Assembly: GCA_017607445.1 (NCBI GenBank)
Contig: JAEVHH010000006.1
Location: 1,178,001 to 1,242,000 of the forward strand
Length of the DNA stretch: 64,000 nucleotides
Reading direction: 5' to 3'
Source: Histoplasma ohiense
Lineage: Eukaryota; Ascomycota; Eurotiomycetes; Onygenales; Ajellomycetaceae
Within the stretch, counting starts at the first letter, position 1. Each line of letters begins with the position of its first letter. Shown one piece after another: positions 1 to 11,200 of this stretch. Position numbers and translations under genes: made by a program. The notes beneath the pieces are model-generated. The model saw only the letters and a list, made by a program, of their open reading frames with translations, made no database searches and was not told the origin of the DNA.

Positions 1-379
1 TGTATACAGTCAGTGACTATGATATCTATCTGAAATACTTCAGAATTTTTCAAATCAAGAATATTCTAATATACAAAAACAATTTGACACATGCATTAAC
101 AGAATTTCAGCTCAGAATCAAACAACTATTCAAACTATTCAATTCAAAAATAAAATCAAAAGAATGTCAATGAGTTAGCACAACTCAACTTCAAAACAAA
201 GAAAATAAATATTATAAAAGACAGCAGCTATTAAAAATCAACAGAAAAGAAAAAACATTTGCAATGACTTTATCAACAAATAATGAAGCAAACTGCTTAA
301 AACAAATGAAAATTAACAATAAACAAAGTTAAAGAAAAGATTAAAATAAAATAAATAAGAACAATTGATCTAAATATCA
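1..379. other. AT-rich, CpG-free sequence without a recognisable gene
   Basis: No open frame or repeat end is recognised here. It lies on the 3' side of the minus-strand LINE fragment that follows, so it may be the decayed 3' tail of that element. This is inference only. Confidence 0.4.
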
Positions 380-731
380 TCAAGTAACACTATTCAAACA
401 AGCTCTTGTAGCAACATTTGACTCATTTAAATATTCAATTAAAAACATATATTCAGCTTTTGTATTGAATAGCAAATTCAAACTTAACTGATTCAGTTGA
501 TATTTCTCTCTCAGTCTCAATCTTAGTTCTGAATACTTTGTACAAAGTAACAGAAGATGCTCTGGATTTTCATATAACTGACAATCTGAACACAGATCAT
601 TTAAATCATCTTTAAACTTTGCTAAATATGATTTGAAATATTTATATTCAAGCTTTAGCTGCATTATTGTAGCAAAAAGTTTCTTCTTACACTTTATTGA
701 GCAAGTCTTCCACTTTGGCTTAGTTTCAAAT
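380..731 (-). pseudogene. Non-LTR retrotransposon (LINE) ORF2 C-terminal fragment
   Basis: The minus strand encodes about 110 residues with the C-terminal signature of fungal LINE (Tad-like) polyproteins. A GYFKSYL-like segment (here EYKYFKSYLAKF) is followed by a C-x2-C pair and PEHLLLLC, the region after reverse transcriptase and RNase H. The reading frame extends upstream of its first Met to about 731, where the sequence switches to a Gypsy RNase H. The rest of the LINE is absent, so this is a truncated remnant. The assignment rests on motif memory; no search was run. Confidence 0.6.
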
Positions 732-734
732 CTG

Positions 735-1040
735 GATTAATTCTTTTGTTGTCATAAAGTACTGCAAGTTGTGGTGATTCAATAGTATGATGACTTAATA
801 TTTGACTTCTTTCAAGTACACTCTTCATTTTTTCAGTGCCATCACTATAGCTAACAATTTTTTGTCATGTATATTGTAATTCTGCTCTGCTGATGTCATT
901 GTTCTTGTATAGTATGTGATGAGATGTAATTATTCTTTTTTGTCATGTTGTTGCAATCTTGCATCTATAGCACAGTCTGAAGCATCTGTGTCCATGATGA
1001 ATGGTTTTTCTGAATCAAAATGTATTTATATATCTTCATT
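735..1040 (-). pseudogene. Gypsy RNase H domain fragment (family unlike A, B or C)
   Basis: The reverse strand reads through a typical Ty3/Gypsy RNase H: a DTDASD-type strand at about 995-975, then SAEQNYNIHDKKLLAIV and a NLQYFMTTKEL segment. In-frame TGA codons replace Arg or Trp. The sequence differs clearly from the RNase H of families A, B and C. It abuts the LINE fragment at about 731-735 and a family A LTR at 1062, so both ends are truncated. Confidence 0.65.
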
Positions 1041-1061
1041 TTGAAATTCTTTCTTTATTTT

Positions 1062-1595
1062 TGTAACGGGCGTACTTCGATTAACGATTTGGTACTATCC
1101 TAATTACAGATTATGAATTGATTAAGGAAAGAAAGAGAAAAGAAATCAGAAGAAAAGATTGTACAAAGAGGGTTCTTATAGAGGAAAGTTCAAGATGAAA
1201 GAATATCAGAAGCCACTTCACAGTGAAATGTGAAGTGGAAGAACATTAAAAGATACACATAAGAATCATTAGAAACTACATAAGTGTGGAGTATGAAGTG
1301 AAGAAATCATTGAGAGCTATACAGAAGAATCATTAGAGACTATATAAATGCAGAATATAGAGCAGAAGAATATTAGAAACTATACAAAAGAATTATTAGA
1401 GACTACACAAATGCAGAGCATGAAGTGAAAGAACATTAAAAGCTATATAAAAGAATTGTTAGAAACTATACAAGTGTGAAGCACAGAGCAGAAGAACATT
1501 GAGAATTATATGAGATTACAACAGTCAGAAATGAGTGAGTGCAGAAGAGAAGTTGATTGCATAAATTAATTACTAACAGATGCTAATCCATCACA
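1062..1595 (-). repeat. Gypsy-A LTR (3' LTR of a minus-strand element)
   Basis: A 534-bp LTR begins TGTAACGGGCGTAC and ends CTAATCCATCACA (decayed CCCGTCACA). Full-length copies of the same 534 bp occur at 15299, 22415, 53762 and 59306. Orientation comes from the adjoining reverse-complement polypurine tract (TTATCCCTCTCTAC at 1596). Only the outer 30 bp or so keep CpG dinucleotides; the interior is decayed to TG/CA. It carries about 63-bp internal tandem units. Confidence 0.88.
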
Positions 1596-2578
1596 TTATC
1601 CCTCTCTACTGAGATGAGTGAGAACTTGTAGATGTCAAGAACAGCAGTGTTCTTCAAGACAGATACAGATTTTCAGATTGAATAATCATATTCTACTCAT
1701 TTGACAAAGTATTCACAGCAGTGGTGATTGATTCTATCATCAAGAATTGTTTTGATTTCTCACTTGAGTTCATTGTCTTCTTCTACAATGATAGATGACT
1801 GTCAATTGAAGATTCTCTGTGAGAGGAATGAATCCTCAGCTGTGAGTTGAAGCAGGTTTATATGAAAGACATTGTGAATGTCAGACAGAGTGTTGAGTTG
1901 ATAATCATGTATATCTAGCACTTTCTTCACTGTATACTTGATGTGATGATAATCTAGTATACACAAGAAGTGATCTGTTCTTATATTTTTAAGATTCAGT
2001 CAGACTTTGTCTTCTATATAATATCAGATTGCAGAACTTCTTCTGATGTTCATTTGATTCTCATAATTTTGCTAAACACTGATCATTGAAGCTTCTGTTC
2101 ATTTGTGAATTTTCTTCAACTTACTCACAATGTTCTCTGTCATCTGTATGAGACTGTGGATGTATGTGGTTTCTCAGAGAGTTTCAGAGAAGTCCAGAAT
2201 CTCTAAGTTGTATCTGTGTAGAAGAAAGAATGAGCTTATGTCTGTTATAATGAAATCTTAATCATTAATTACAATCTCAGTATGTGACAGTAGATTGCTT
2301 CAATTGTCTTGTGCATAATTGCAGAACTTACAGAGAATGTTCTTTACTGTTTGTATCATTCTCTCAATAGCTTCATCAGTCTCTGAGTGATACACTGTTG
2401 ATAACTTTCATTCAATTCTTAATAATTGACATATATGAGCTCAGAGTGTGCTGATGAATTGACTGTCTCTATCTAACACAATGAATGAAGACAGACTGTG
2501 TATACAATAGAACAGGCTTCTGATGAAGGCATCTGCAACTACTTCAGTGTCCATCTTGTCACAGAGCTGTAGTATTAC
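1596..2578 (-). mobile_element. Gypsy-A internal 3' part (integrase C-terminus and chromodomain), truncated
   Basis: This is the reverse complement of the pol 3' end found intact in order at 22414-21440. It contains the polypurine tract next to the LTR, the chromodomain region and the integrase core. It is collinear with 54296-55278 at a constant offset. It stops at ATTAC (2574-2578), where Gypsy-B begins. In-frame stops are mainly TGA. The middle of the element (equivalent to about 55279-58393) is not found, so the segments at 1062-2578 and 14389-15832 cannot simply be the two halves of one intact insertion. Confidence 0.8.
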
Positions 2579-2841
2579 TGTAATACACTCATTTATTATT
2601 TTCTTATTATCTTTGCTTATTCTTATCTCTTTCCATTATACTCTCGCTACCGCTATTTCTATATGTATATATATATTGATGTATGTATTTCACACATCTT
2701 CTTTCTCTTTCTTTTCTTTCTTAGCAATTAGCTACACTACATTACACTACTATATTACACTCTACAATATATTACTATTATCTTTACTACACTACAAACT
2801 ATCTTCTACTGTTATTCTTCACACTGTCACTACACCTCACA
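2579..2841 (+). repeat. Gypsy-B 5' LTR (copy 1)
   Basis: It begins TGTAATACACTC and probably ends CCTCACA at 2841. The equivalent in copy 2 is 16410-16677. It is rich in TA/TC with a TATATGTATATATATA stretch at about 2661-2677 that could serve as TATA. No 3' LTR is present, so the right end is inferred from the TG...CA rule and from a block (GTTTCTAATCACTCAATC) directly downstream in both copies. Confidence 0.6.
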
Positions 2842-2888
2842 GTTTCTAATCACTCAATCTTCAAGAGACAGTTCATTGAGTAATAGTC

Positions 2889-3910
2889 ATGATCTTTATC
2901 CACAGCATCCACTGTACTTGTGCTATCATTGAATCTGAAGCAATAAACATTATGAAAGAAAACTGTGAAACACACACTTCTGCCACTGAAAGTGTGCAAC
3001 AAGCATCATCTTTCTCTATGAAATTGAACTCTGAGTATAGTTCAGAAGAGGATATCTCTTCTGAAGATTTCAGTGCAATTGAGACTGAGAAGATAGCTGT
3101 GATCAGAAGAATTAAAAAATTACAAACTGAGAAAGAATTGTGAGAACTTCAACACTGATGCAACACTTTACTGCAAGAATTGAATGAAACAATTTCAGTC
3201 ATCTGAAATATGCTAGAAGTGCATCTGAACCACAGTAGAGATGCAACTAGTGTGAATGATAACTGCAATAACATCACAAATATTCTCAGATCACTGAAAG
3301 TCATACTACAAGCACTCAACATCTTAGTGAAAAGCACTGTGACTACTGTCAGTAAGAGATATAGTCAGATACCACTTTGACAATTAGAATTTCAAGATCT
3401 CAGTATAAGTGATCACTTTTCTTGTGAGATGTGGAAAAGTTCTGAGATCAAAGTATGAAAGAATTCAAAAACTTTGTTACAGCTGCTATCACTTTTCATA
3501 TCAGTGATCTTGATTACTACAACAAACACAATCATCAAAAGATCATCAAAGTCATTACTCATTTCAATGTCAAAATGCAACAATGTTGATATCAACATAC
3601 ACATAATATACAGACTTTGTCACCATGGAAAGAATTTGTTAGTTGAATGCAATGTCAAGTCATCAATCCAGATAAAAGTTTCTGAGATGCTGATAGACAG
3701 TACTGAAAAACAGAGCAACAAGAAGATCAGACAGTTCAACAATTTACTTCACATTTATAATCAATTGAAGAACATCTGCAGCATTCTTATAGTGAATATC
3801 ATCAGAAATCACACCTCTATATGAAAGTTTTACCTTCCATTCACTGAGAATTTGACAAATATGCAACCAAATTGAAAGAGTTAAGCTATGATGTCACTCT
3901 ACATAAACTT
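2889..3910 (+). pseudogene. Gypsy-B gag (copy 1), broken
   Basis: The frame opens MIFIHSIHCTCAIIESEA. It has an acidic Ser/Glu-rich stretch (SSEEDISSEDFSAIETEK) and a likely coiled coil, then is broken by TGA codons and a frame change near 3470. Copy 2 (16725 onward, resuming at 22949) carries the same protein with other lesions. Gag would form the virus-like particle. The hAT-like element sits just before the zinc knuckle. Confidence 0.7.
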
Positions 3911-4221
3911 GCAATGACTAGGCTGGCCGGTGGGACCATGAATTTCATGTTTGGTTTGGTTTGGTTTGGTCCCAGTCCATTTCTTGGCGTGATTTTCAGT
4001 GGGACCAGGATCAGAATGGGAGTGTAAAGTGACTAGAATTATTAGAACATGAGTGAAATGGGACTAATAAATCTTGATATTTCATGTAAAGTGACTGACT
4101 ATCAAAAATAAGAACATGACCTGGGACTGACTATGATTTTGACTGAGGTTTGGTCCCATTCTGATGATTATATAATACATATCTTAGATATCAATCTGAT
4201 GATATGATTGGTGGAGATATC

Positions 4222-4870
4222 GCCCCTATCTAGTGCTGCCAACCTATCTATTGCTGCAAGCTATCCCTCGCTGCTAAGCTATCGCTGCCAACCTCTCTAT
4301 TGCTGCAAGCTATCCCTCGCTGCTAAGCTATCGCTGCCAACCTATCTATCGCTGCCAACCTATCTATCGCTGCCAACCTATCTATCGCTGCCAACCTATC
4401 TATCGCTGCCAACCTATCTATCGCTGCCAACCTATCTATCGCTGCCAATTTATCTACCACTGCCAATCTATCTATTGCTGCTAATCTATCGCTGCTGTCA
4501 ATCTATCTATCACTGCTAATCTATCTATCGCTGCCAACCTATCTATCACTGCCAATCTATCTATCGCTGCCAATCTATTGCTGCTGCCAATCTATCTTTC
4601 GCTGCTAATCTATCGCCGCTGCCAATCTATCTTTCGCTGCTAATCTATCGCCGCTGCCAATCTATCCCTCGCTGCTAAGCTATCCCTCGCTGCTAAGCTA
4701 TCCCTCACTACTAAGCTATCTATCACTGCTAATCTATCGCTGCCAACCTATCTATCACTGCCAATCTATCTATCGCTGCTAATCTATCGCTGCTAATCTA
4801 TCGCTGCTAATCTATCGCTGCTAATCTATCGCTGCCAACCTATCTACCGCGGCGAATCTATCTATCACTA
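4222..4870 (+). repeat. Minisatellite, 18-bp unit (AACCTATCTATCGCTGCC)
   Basis: At least six tandem units are perfect between about 4339 and 4448. Degenerate units (CTATCGCTGCTAAT, CTATCCCTCGCTGCTAAG) extend the array on both sides, so the whole tract is about 650 bp. It reads open as a repeating SLPTYL peptide in one frame. This is a by-product of an 18-bp unit and not evidence of a gene. CpG in TATCGCTG is conserved across units. Confidence 0.9.
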
Positions 4871-4980
4871 TCATTACTAGTTCAAAATAGAACTAGAGCA
4901 TAAATACACTAAACTTCTTTTGATAGGTAATGATTTTTGGTAACGCTCATAGCATTATATCATCTATATAGGGTAAATCA

Positions 4981-5027
4981 TGGTCCCATTTGGTCCCATT
5001 TTAACAAAATGGGACCAAATGGGACCA
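4981..5027. repeat. Perfect 22-bp inverted repeat with 3-nt loop
   Basis: The arm at 4981-5002 is exactly complementary to 5006-5027, with AAC as loop. Each arm holds two GGTCCCATTT motifs, the motif scattered through the element. The structure lies in the right subterminal part of the hAT-like element. Confidence 0.92.
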
Positions 5028-5203
5028 GAATCAGTAATTTATAAGAAGAACATGACCTGGGACTAGATTTATAATATAAACAGTGTAAAGTGACTAATTT
5101 AATAAACACTATATGGGACCAGGACTAAGAAATTTGATAATGGGACTGGCGAAATATTTAGTCCCAGTCCCATGCATGGTCACACGGCCAGTCTAGCAAT
5201 GAC

Positions 5204-8200
5204 AGAATCAAATCTGTCAGAGAGATGAAAAAAGCTTAAAGAGAAGTCAAATTTCAAAAACCCCACTCAAAGCTTTAACAACAGAAATAATGCTGATAAT
5301 AGATCACAAAACAAACACAGATGAAATGACACTACAAAGTCTGATGACTCCACCCAATCAAAATATTGCTGTTATTGCAAGCAACCAGGACATATCATCA
5401 ATTCATGTTTCAAACAACTCAAAGATGAATCCAAAAACACCAAGTTCAACTCAAAATCTGATACAAAAGACACAAAGAACTTAAAGAACTTAAAAAATAC
5501 TTAAAATACATCATTCAGCTTGCAATGACAGCTATAAGAATAGAAAGTCAATACAAAAACATCTTAAGCTTCACTGTCATAGTGAAACTTGTTATATCTA
5601 AGAATCTGCAAAAAGTGCTTGTGCTAGTAGACTCTGAATCAGAAATGAACTGTGTTGATGAATTTTGAGCAAAGAATCACAATCTAGAAGCTGCTCACTG
5701 CAAAATCAAAATGATCAAATTGATTGATGAATGTATAATGTGCTTCTTTGAAAAGTATAACATTGCAACTACTGTCACTGATCACAAGGATAATACACAG
5801 CAGATATCTCATTTCTTTCATGTGATGAAGATGAAGAACTACAATCTTGTATTAGAATTTTCTTGATTAAGACAAACAAATTCTTTTATAGATTGATCAG
5901 ATGAACAATTCTTCTTTAGAAGCTCTGAAGATGAACAACAGTCTCAAATTATTTCTGAATAAGATGTCTTAGCTGAAGTTCTCACAGAAGCTAGAATAGA
6001 AATGCTTGTAGTATTATCTACAGAATATTCAAAAAACTCAAAGCATACTTCATGCATATTCTCAGCTGTATATTTGAACTTGCCAACTGATCTACTCAAT
6101 TATGTCATGTCATACACACATATCTTCTCTGAAGAAGCTGCTATAAGTGTGAAAAGATCAGAAGAGATGAAACATCATATAGATCTCAAATCTGATACAC
6201 AATCTTCATTTATATTGATATACAATCTCTCTGAAACTGAGTTAGCCACTCTAAGAGAATATTTAAAAAATGCATTAGATAAAGAGTGAATACAATCATT
6301 CAGTAGCTCAGCTGATGCACTGATTCTCTTTATTCTCAAAAAAAATAATGAACTCTGTCTTTGTGTAGACTATCAAGGATTAAATTGAATCATCATCAAA
6401 AGTCAATATCCTCTATCTCTAATAAGTGAATTACTTGACAAACTTTCAAAAGTCAAAGTATTCACTAAGCTGGATCTTCAAGATACCTATCATCACATAC
6501 TTATAGTGACAAAAGACTGTTGAAAGACAGCCTTAGAACAAGATATGAACATTTTGAATATATAGTTATATCATTTGAACTAGCTAATACTTCAGTGATA
6601 TTTCAAGCATACATTAACAATGCTTTGTCTGATTTGTTGAATATATGTTGTGTTGTCTATTTGAACGACATTCTCATATTCTTCAATTCAAAGCAGAAAT
6701 ATAAAGTGCATGTTACTAAGATGCTAGAATGTCTTGAGTGTGTGAATCTATTTGCAAAACTCTTTAAATGTGAATTCAAAATGAACAAGATCTTGTTTCT
6801 GAGATTTGTTATAGATACAAATGATATTGAGATGAAGTCAGACAGAGTCTTCACTATTGTGAAATAATCTATATCTAAATCAATTAAAGAGATTCAATTC
6901 TTCTTGAGCTTTGCTAATTTCTATCAGTGATTTATTAAGTCTTTCTCCTCTATTGCAGCCCCATTATTTGAACTTACAAAAGGAAGCAAGAAGAGGGAAA
7001 GAAAAGCCACTTTTATATGAACAGAAGATGCTCAAAGTGCTTTCAACAAGCTCAAATTACATTTTATACATGCTTCTCTATTAGCTTATTTTGACTCAGC
7101 TCAGTGTATTCAGATTGAATCTGATGTATTCATTTTTGCAGTTGCTGCTATTCTGTCACAGTTGTAGAATGATGAACACTGACATTCAGTTGTCTTCTGA
7201 TCAAGAAAATTGATTGATGTGGAAACACATTATAATACTCATGATAAAGAACTCTTGACTATTGTAGCAGTATTTAAAAATTGAAGATACTATCTGAAGA
7301 GAAGTCAGTATTCAATTCATGTCTGATCTGATCATGCCAATCTGCAGTACTTTATGATGACTAAGAAACTGAACAGATATCAGATCAGATGAATAGAAGC
7401 TTTATCTGCTTATGATTTTGTATTACTGTATCACTCTGAATCAAAAAATTCAGCTGATGAGCTCAGTTGTTGTGCAGACTACAGTGAGATCTATAATGAT
7501 TAAACTATATTATCTACTCTGCAACAGAAGCTGAAACATGGAGTTAGACTAGACTGAGAAACTGATACTTCTTTTCAAAATGATATTTCTTCTGATGTAG
7601 TCTGTGCATGAGTCTCTAATGAGCAAAATGCTTCTTTTAATGAGTGAAAAGCACTTCATATGTCAACATCTTCTATCTCTCATGTAAACTCTTCTCCTCT
7701 GTTGTGTGTTGAGCAATATATGCCCTGGATTGCAGTCAATAAGACTATTCTTGGGGACTCAGTATATACAGAAATGTCTGAATCCTTCATCTCATTTCTA
7801 AGTAAAGTACAGAAGATTGATTCTTTTGCTGCTGAGCAAAGAGAGAAGATAAAAGAGAAGAATATAACTATCACTGAAAATATGCTATAGACAATTTCTG
7901 AGAATGATATATTGCATGCTGATGATCACACATATGTCTCTCAACAAAAGACATTCATTAATGAAATTATCAGTGCAAACCATGATGATCTGCAGAGGGG
8001 TCACTTTGGTATAAAAAAGTTTATAGACAGCATCCAGGACAAATACTATTGATATGAGCTAGTCAGAAATATCAAAGATTATATATCCACTTGTGATACT
8101 TGTCAAAGAGTAAAGTCAAAACAGTACAGACAATATGAAGAATTGGATACAATCTTCTTATCATCAAATTCTTTTGAGTTCATTATTATGAATTTTATTA

Positions 8201-8264
8201 CAGACTTGCCAGCCTCTACATTCCTCCATCAAATCTATGATGCAATTTCTCTCTTTATATTATA
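5204..8264 (+). pseudogene. Gypsy-B pol (copy 1), decayed
   Basis: The order is as follows. A CCHC zinc knuckle (CCYCKQPGHIINSC, about 5362-5403). A protease with LVDSESE in place of LVDSGSE at about 5625. Reverse transcriptase with FELANTSVIFQAYINNAL and YLNDILIF at about 6657. RNase H at about 7020-7480. An integrase HHCC-like region (HFGIKKFIDSIQDKYYW, TCDTCQRVK) followed by FIIMNFITDLPAS, the start of the catalytic core, at about 8190. Stops inside the frame are overwhelmingly TGA at Arg or Trp positions. Non-functional. Confidence 0.85.
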
Positions 8265-11200
8265 GAAAAACCAACTTTTCCGTGCAAAAAACACTGTAAC
8301 ATGACCTCATGTGACCTCATGTGCACTCCATCAAATTCATGAAGAGATTGAAACAGCCAGCTCAACAGCCAGCTCTGCAGTCTGTACAGCTCTGATATTA
8401 ATCTTCATTCTTTTCTTTACAGATGTTCTCTACTGTATTTATGTTCTTTATATTCATTACAATCTATATGTTCATTGATATACTTCTTTCATGTGCTGCT
8501 GCATGATCTGTGGGAATTCTCATCCTCTCAGCATGTTTGAATGGCCTCAATCCAATGCATTATTCTGTACATGCTCTATATGCTGTCAAGCACAGCATTG
8601 TGCATGTCAGTCACATTCAGTTCAAATCTTTCATCTGTCATTGAGGGATGTAGCTGCTTCTGTGCTCAACTCACAGTGAGTTGAGTTGTCACACTGTGAT
8701 ATATGCTGTGAAGACTGTCTGTCTCATCTGTTCTGCACTGCTAATCATGTCTTCAAGAACTGCAATGACTGCAGAATTCTCAATTGTGAACATGCTCACA
8801 ATGTCAAATAACAGTGTTTGACAGCTGCTGCAGCAGTTCCTGCAGTAGATGAATCTGCTGACTATATACATATGGATTTGCTGAAGCAGTCAGCTCTCAA
8901 TGATCTCAACACTTGAACTGACTCAACTACTTCTGAATCAGTTGTTAATTCTTCAATCACTCACAGTTGTCAGTCTGTTTCCTGCAGCTTCTGCTTCTAC
9001 ATCTGTCATCATCAATTATTTGATTTTAATCAAATGATTGTCTACTGCTCTGTCTGCAGAGCTAAGCATTGAATCAATGAACATGTACATGAATTATCAA
9101 AGACTCTTTCAGTATTTTTCACATGCTGTACAAAAGGTGCTGTAAGACTGTCATCTGTCAGAGAATCTTCATCAGAGCTATATGAGCTGTTTAATGATGA
9201 TACAGCTGATATGAAGCATTTTCACAAGTATATTTGAAACTACAACTCTGTCTTGACATTTACATCTTTTAAATACAAGCAGAATCCACATCTGAATTGC
9301 CTGGCTACTGACAGCTCAGTGTCATTTCAAATACAGAGAGAACTCTATCATCTGTAAGAGTTATTAGAGTCTGAGTCAGATGAGAATATCTGTTTTGCAC
9401 AAATGTGAATCCACAATCTGCAGTTTGATGTGGGTATTGTAAATGATGCAGACTCTATCATACATTCTAGTGTGTTTAATTGTATCTGTACTGTGTTGCT
9501 TGCTGTTTGTTCATTTGCTTTTTCATGTTCTTCTCTTATATTGTTGACTGCTAATATTTCTAAGATTAATTCTTTTATTCAATTTTATCAGTCTGCATGA
9601 GAGATACTACAGAGCAGTTCTGCTGTGTATGTTGATTTGAACTCTGTTCTACAGCTGAAGATAGGCAATGATCACTGCTGTGAGAATCTATCTACTGTCT
9701 CAGAGATTACAGTTGTTATACAGAATACTTTCAGCAGTATTCATCATCTTCATATCATTCTTCTGACACTACAACAGCTCAGTGCTGACTTGAGCCTCAC
9801 ATATATTAACTCTTGCAATTCATTATATCTTCCACTGCATTATGTTCTACTTTTTTCTTCTGAAGATTATGACTGGCATGTTGATATGAATGTGCTTGCA
9901 GACCTCTCATCTGTCTGCAATGACTCTGATGATGATATTGATGATGATGCAGTTGATGATGAAGATGGGTGTGGCAGCTGTAGTCTGACTCTGTGTATGT
10001 AGCATATATATCATCTTTTTCAATGAGATGATGTTGATGCTTCTCTTTTTCAGACTGAATGTCTGTTTCAGCAGTATTTAGTTGATGTCTACATCAACAT
10101 TGATGAACAATGACTGAACTGAGTCTGTGCTCATCAATCAGAAATCTGTGCTGATCAATATGATGATCTATATGATGCTATACAGACAGATGATACAGAC
10201 TGCAAGCAGCTTGATCACTGTGTGATATTATCTGCTTCTCATACAGACAGTGAATGTTTTATACATAAACTGTTTCAGAATTCTATAGCAATTGTCTTCA
10301 ACTACAGATACTCAACTCTTTTCATTATATTTACAGCTAATTCTGAATGAGAGGAGATTATCTGTAAATTACTCTCTGATCAGACTGCAGTGGACTGCTC
10401 AGATTTGATTGTATGTATTTTTGCAATGAAGATTTTTCATTTTCTTGATGTTCTCAAATCTGAGCAGCTGTTTGAGCTGATGTTGGTCAGAGTATGAATA
10501 ATTGAATATCAAAAACATGAACTGTTTCATATGCATCTGTTGATCTGACTAGAGGACTCTGAGTGGTTTTTGCAGTCTGAGATGATTGATGAGATTATAT
10601 CTGCAGAGCTGTCAAGTACTGCTGAGAACACAGACAGATTGAATGAATTGATCTGTAAATTTATGATTCATGATTCATGTAATGCTGGCATGATGAGTCT
10701 CTGTCACAAGAATGGCAGATGTACAAAATATTTTCTCAAGACTTTTCAGAGTGCTACAGCTGTTGAAGAGAATGACTATTCTCTGTACAGACAGCAGCAT
10801 AATCTGTCTATCTTCTTCAAACATACTATCAACAACAGTGAGATTGTAATTGACAATCAATAGATTGTTCCATACAATCTCTATCTCATTCATATATATA
10901 AAGCTCATATAAACATTGAGGTCTATGTCTCTGTTGAAGTTATTAAATATATCAACAAATATATCTACAAGAGCTCAGACCACACCACTCTCTGTATCAT
11001 TGACTTCAATGATGAGATTGATATTTGACTGCACAGATGTTATATCAGCTCAACTGAGACTGTATGATGTATATTTGCATTCTGTATACATCAGAAGTTT
11101 TCATCAGTTGAGATGTTGTCTATTCATCTATCAGATCATCAGATGATTTACTTTTCTGAATCTGAATATGACAATTATGAACATATGACTGAATGTTTGA

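Larger units (their letters stand above)
3919..5195. mobile_element. Non-autonomous hAT-like DNA transposon with internal minisatellite
   Basis: A 1277-bp insertion in Gypsy-B gag is flanked by perfect 8-bp direct repeats GCAATGAC (3911-3918 and 5196-5203). Its ends are inverted: TAGGCTGGCC at the left and GGCCAGTCTA at the right (one mismatch). Copy 2 of Gypsy-B has the empty site at about 23718. Both subterminal regions carry many GGGACC/GGTCCC motifs in either orientation, as expected for transposase binding. There is no transposase frame. An 18-bp array fills the middle and a 22-bp perfect hairpin lies near the right end. CpGs are retained, unlike the host element, so this insertion is probably younger. 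An 8-bp TSD and TAG-start termini are typical of hAT. Confidence 0.85.
2579..8264 (+). mobile_element. Ty3/Gypsy family B, copy 1 (decayed, split by a hAT-like element, 3' end lost)
   Basis: The element starts with LTR TGTAATACACTC at 2579, flanked by ATTAC. It then runs gag, CCHC knuckle, protease, reverse transcriptase, RNase H and integrase in Ty3/Gypsy order. A second copy (16410-25383) aligns through the RT. The integrase is cut at about 8264, where Helitron sequence starts, so the 3' LTR is missing. Copy 1 is more decayed than copy 2: the RT motif YLDD is YLND here, and a TGG codon in copy 2 is TGA here. The hAT-like insertion at 3919-5195 interrupts gag. Confidence 0.88.

Noticed and set aside
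1200..1520. Regularly spaced repeats in the LTR that could suggest a CRISPR-like array
   Set aside because: They are about 63-bp degenerate tandem units within a eukaryotic LTR, present in every LTR copy, without unique spacers.
4208..4519. 103-residue open frame with repeated SLPTYL units
   Set aside because: It is the translation of an 18-bp minisatellite inside a transposon; any 18-bp unit without a stop gives such a frame.
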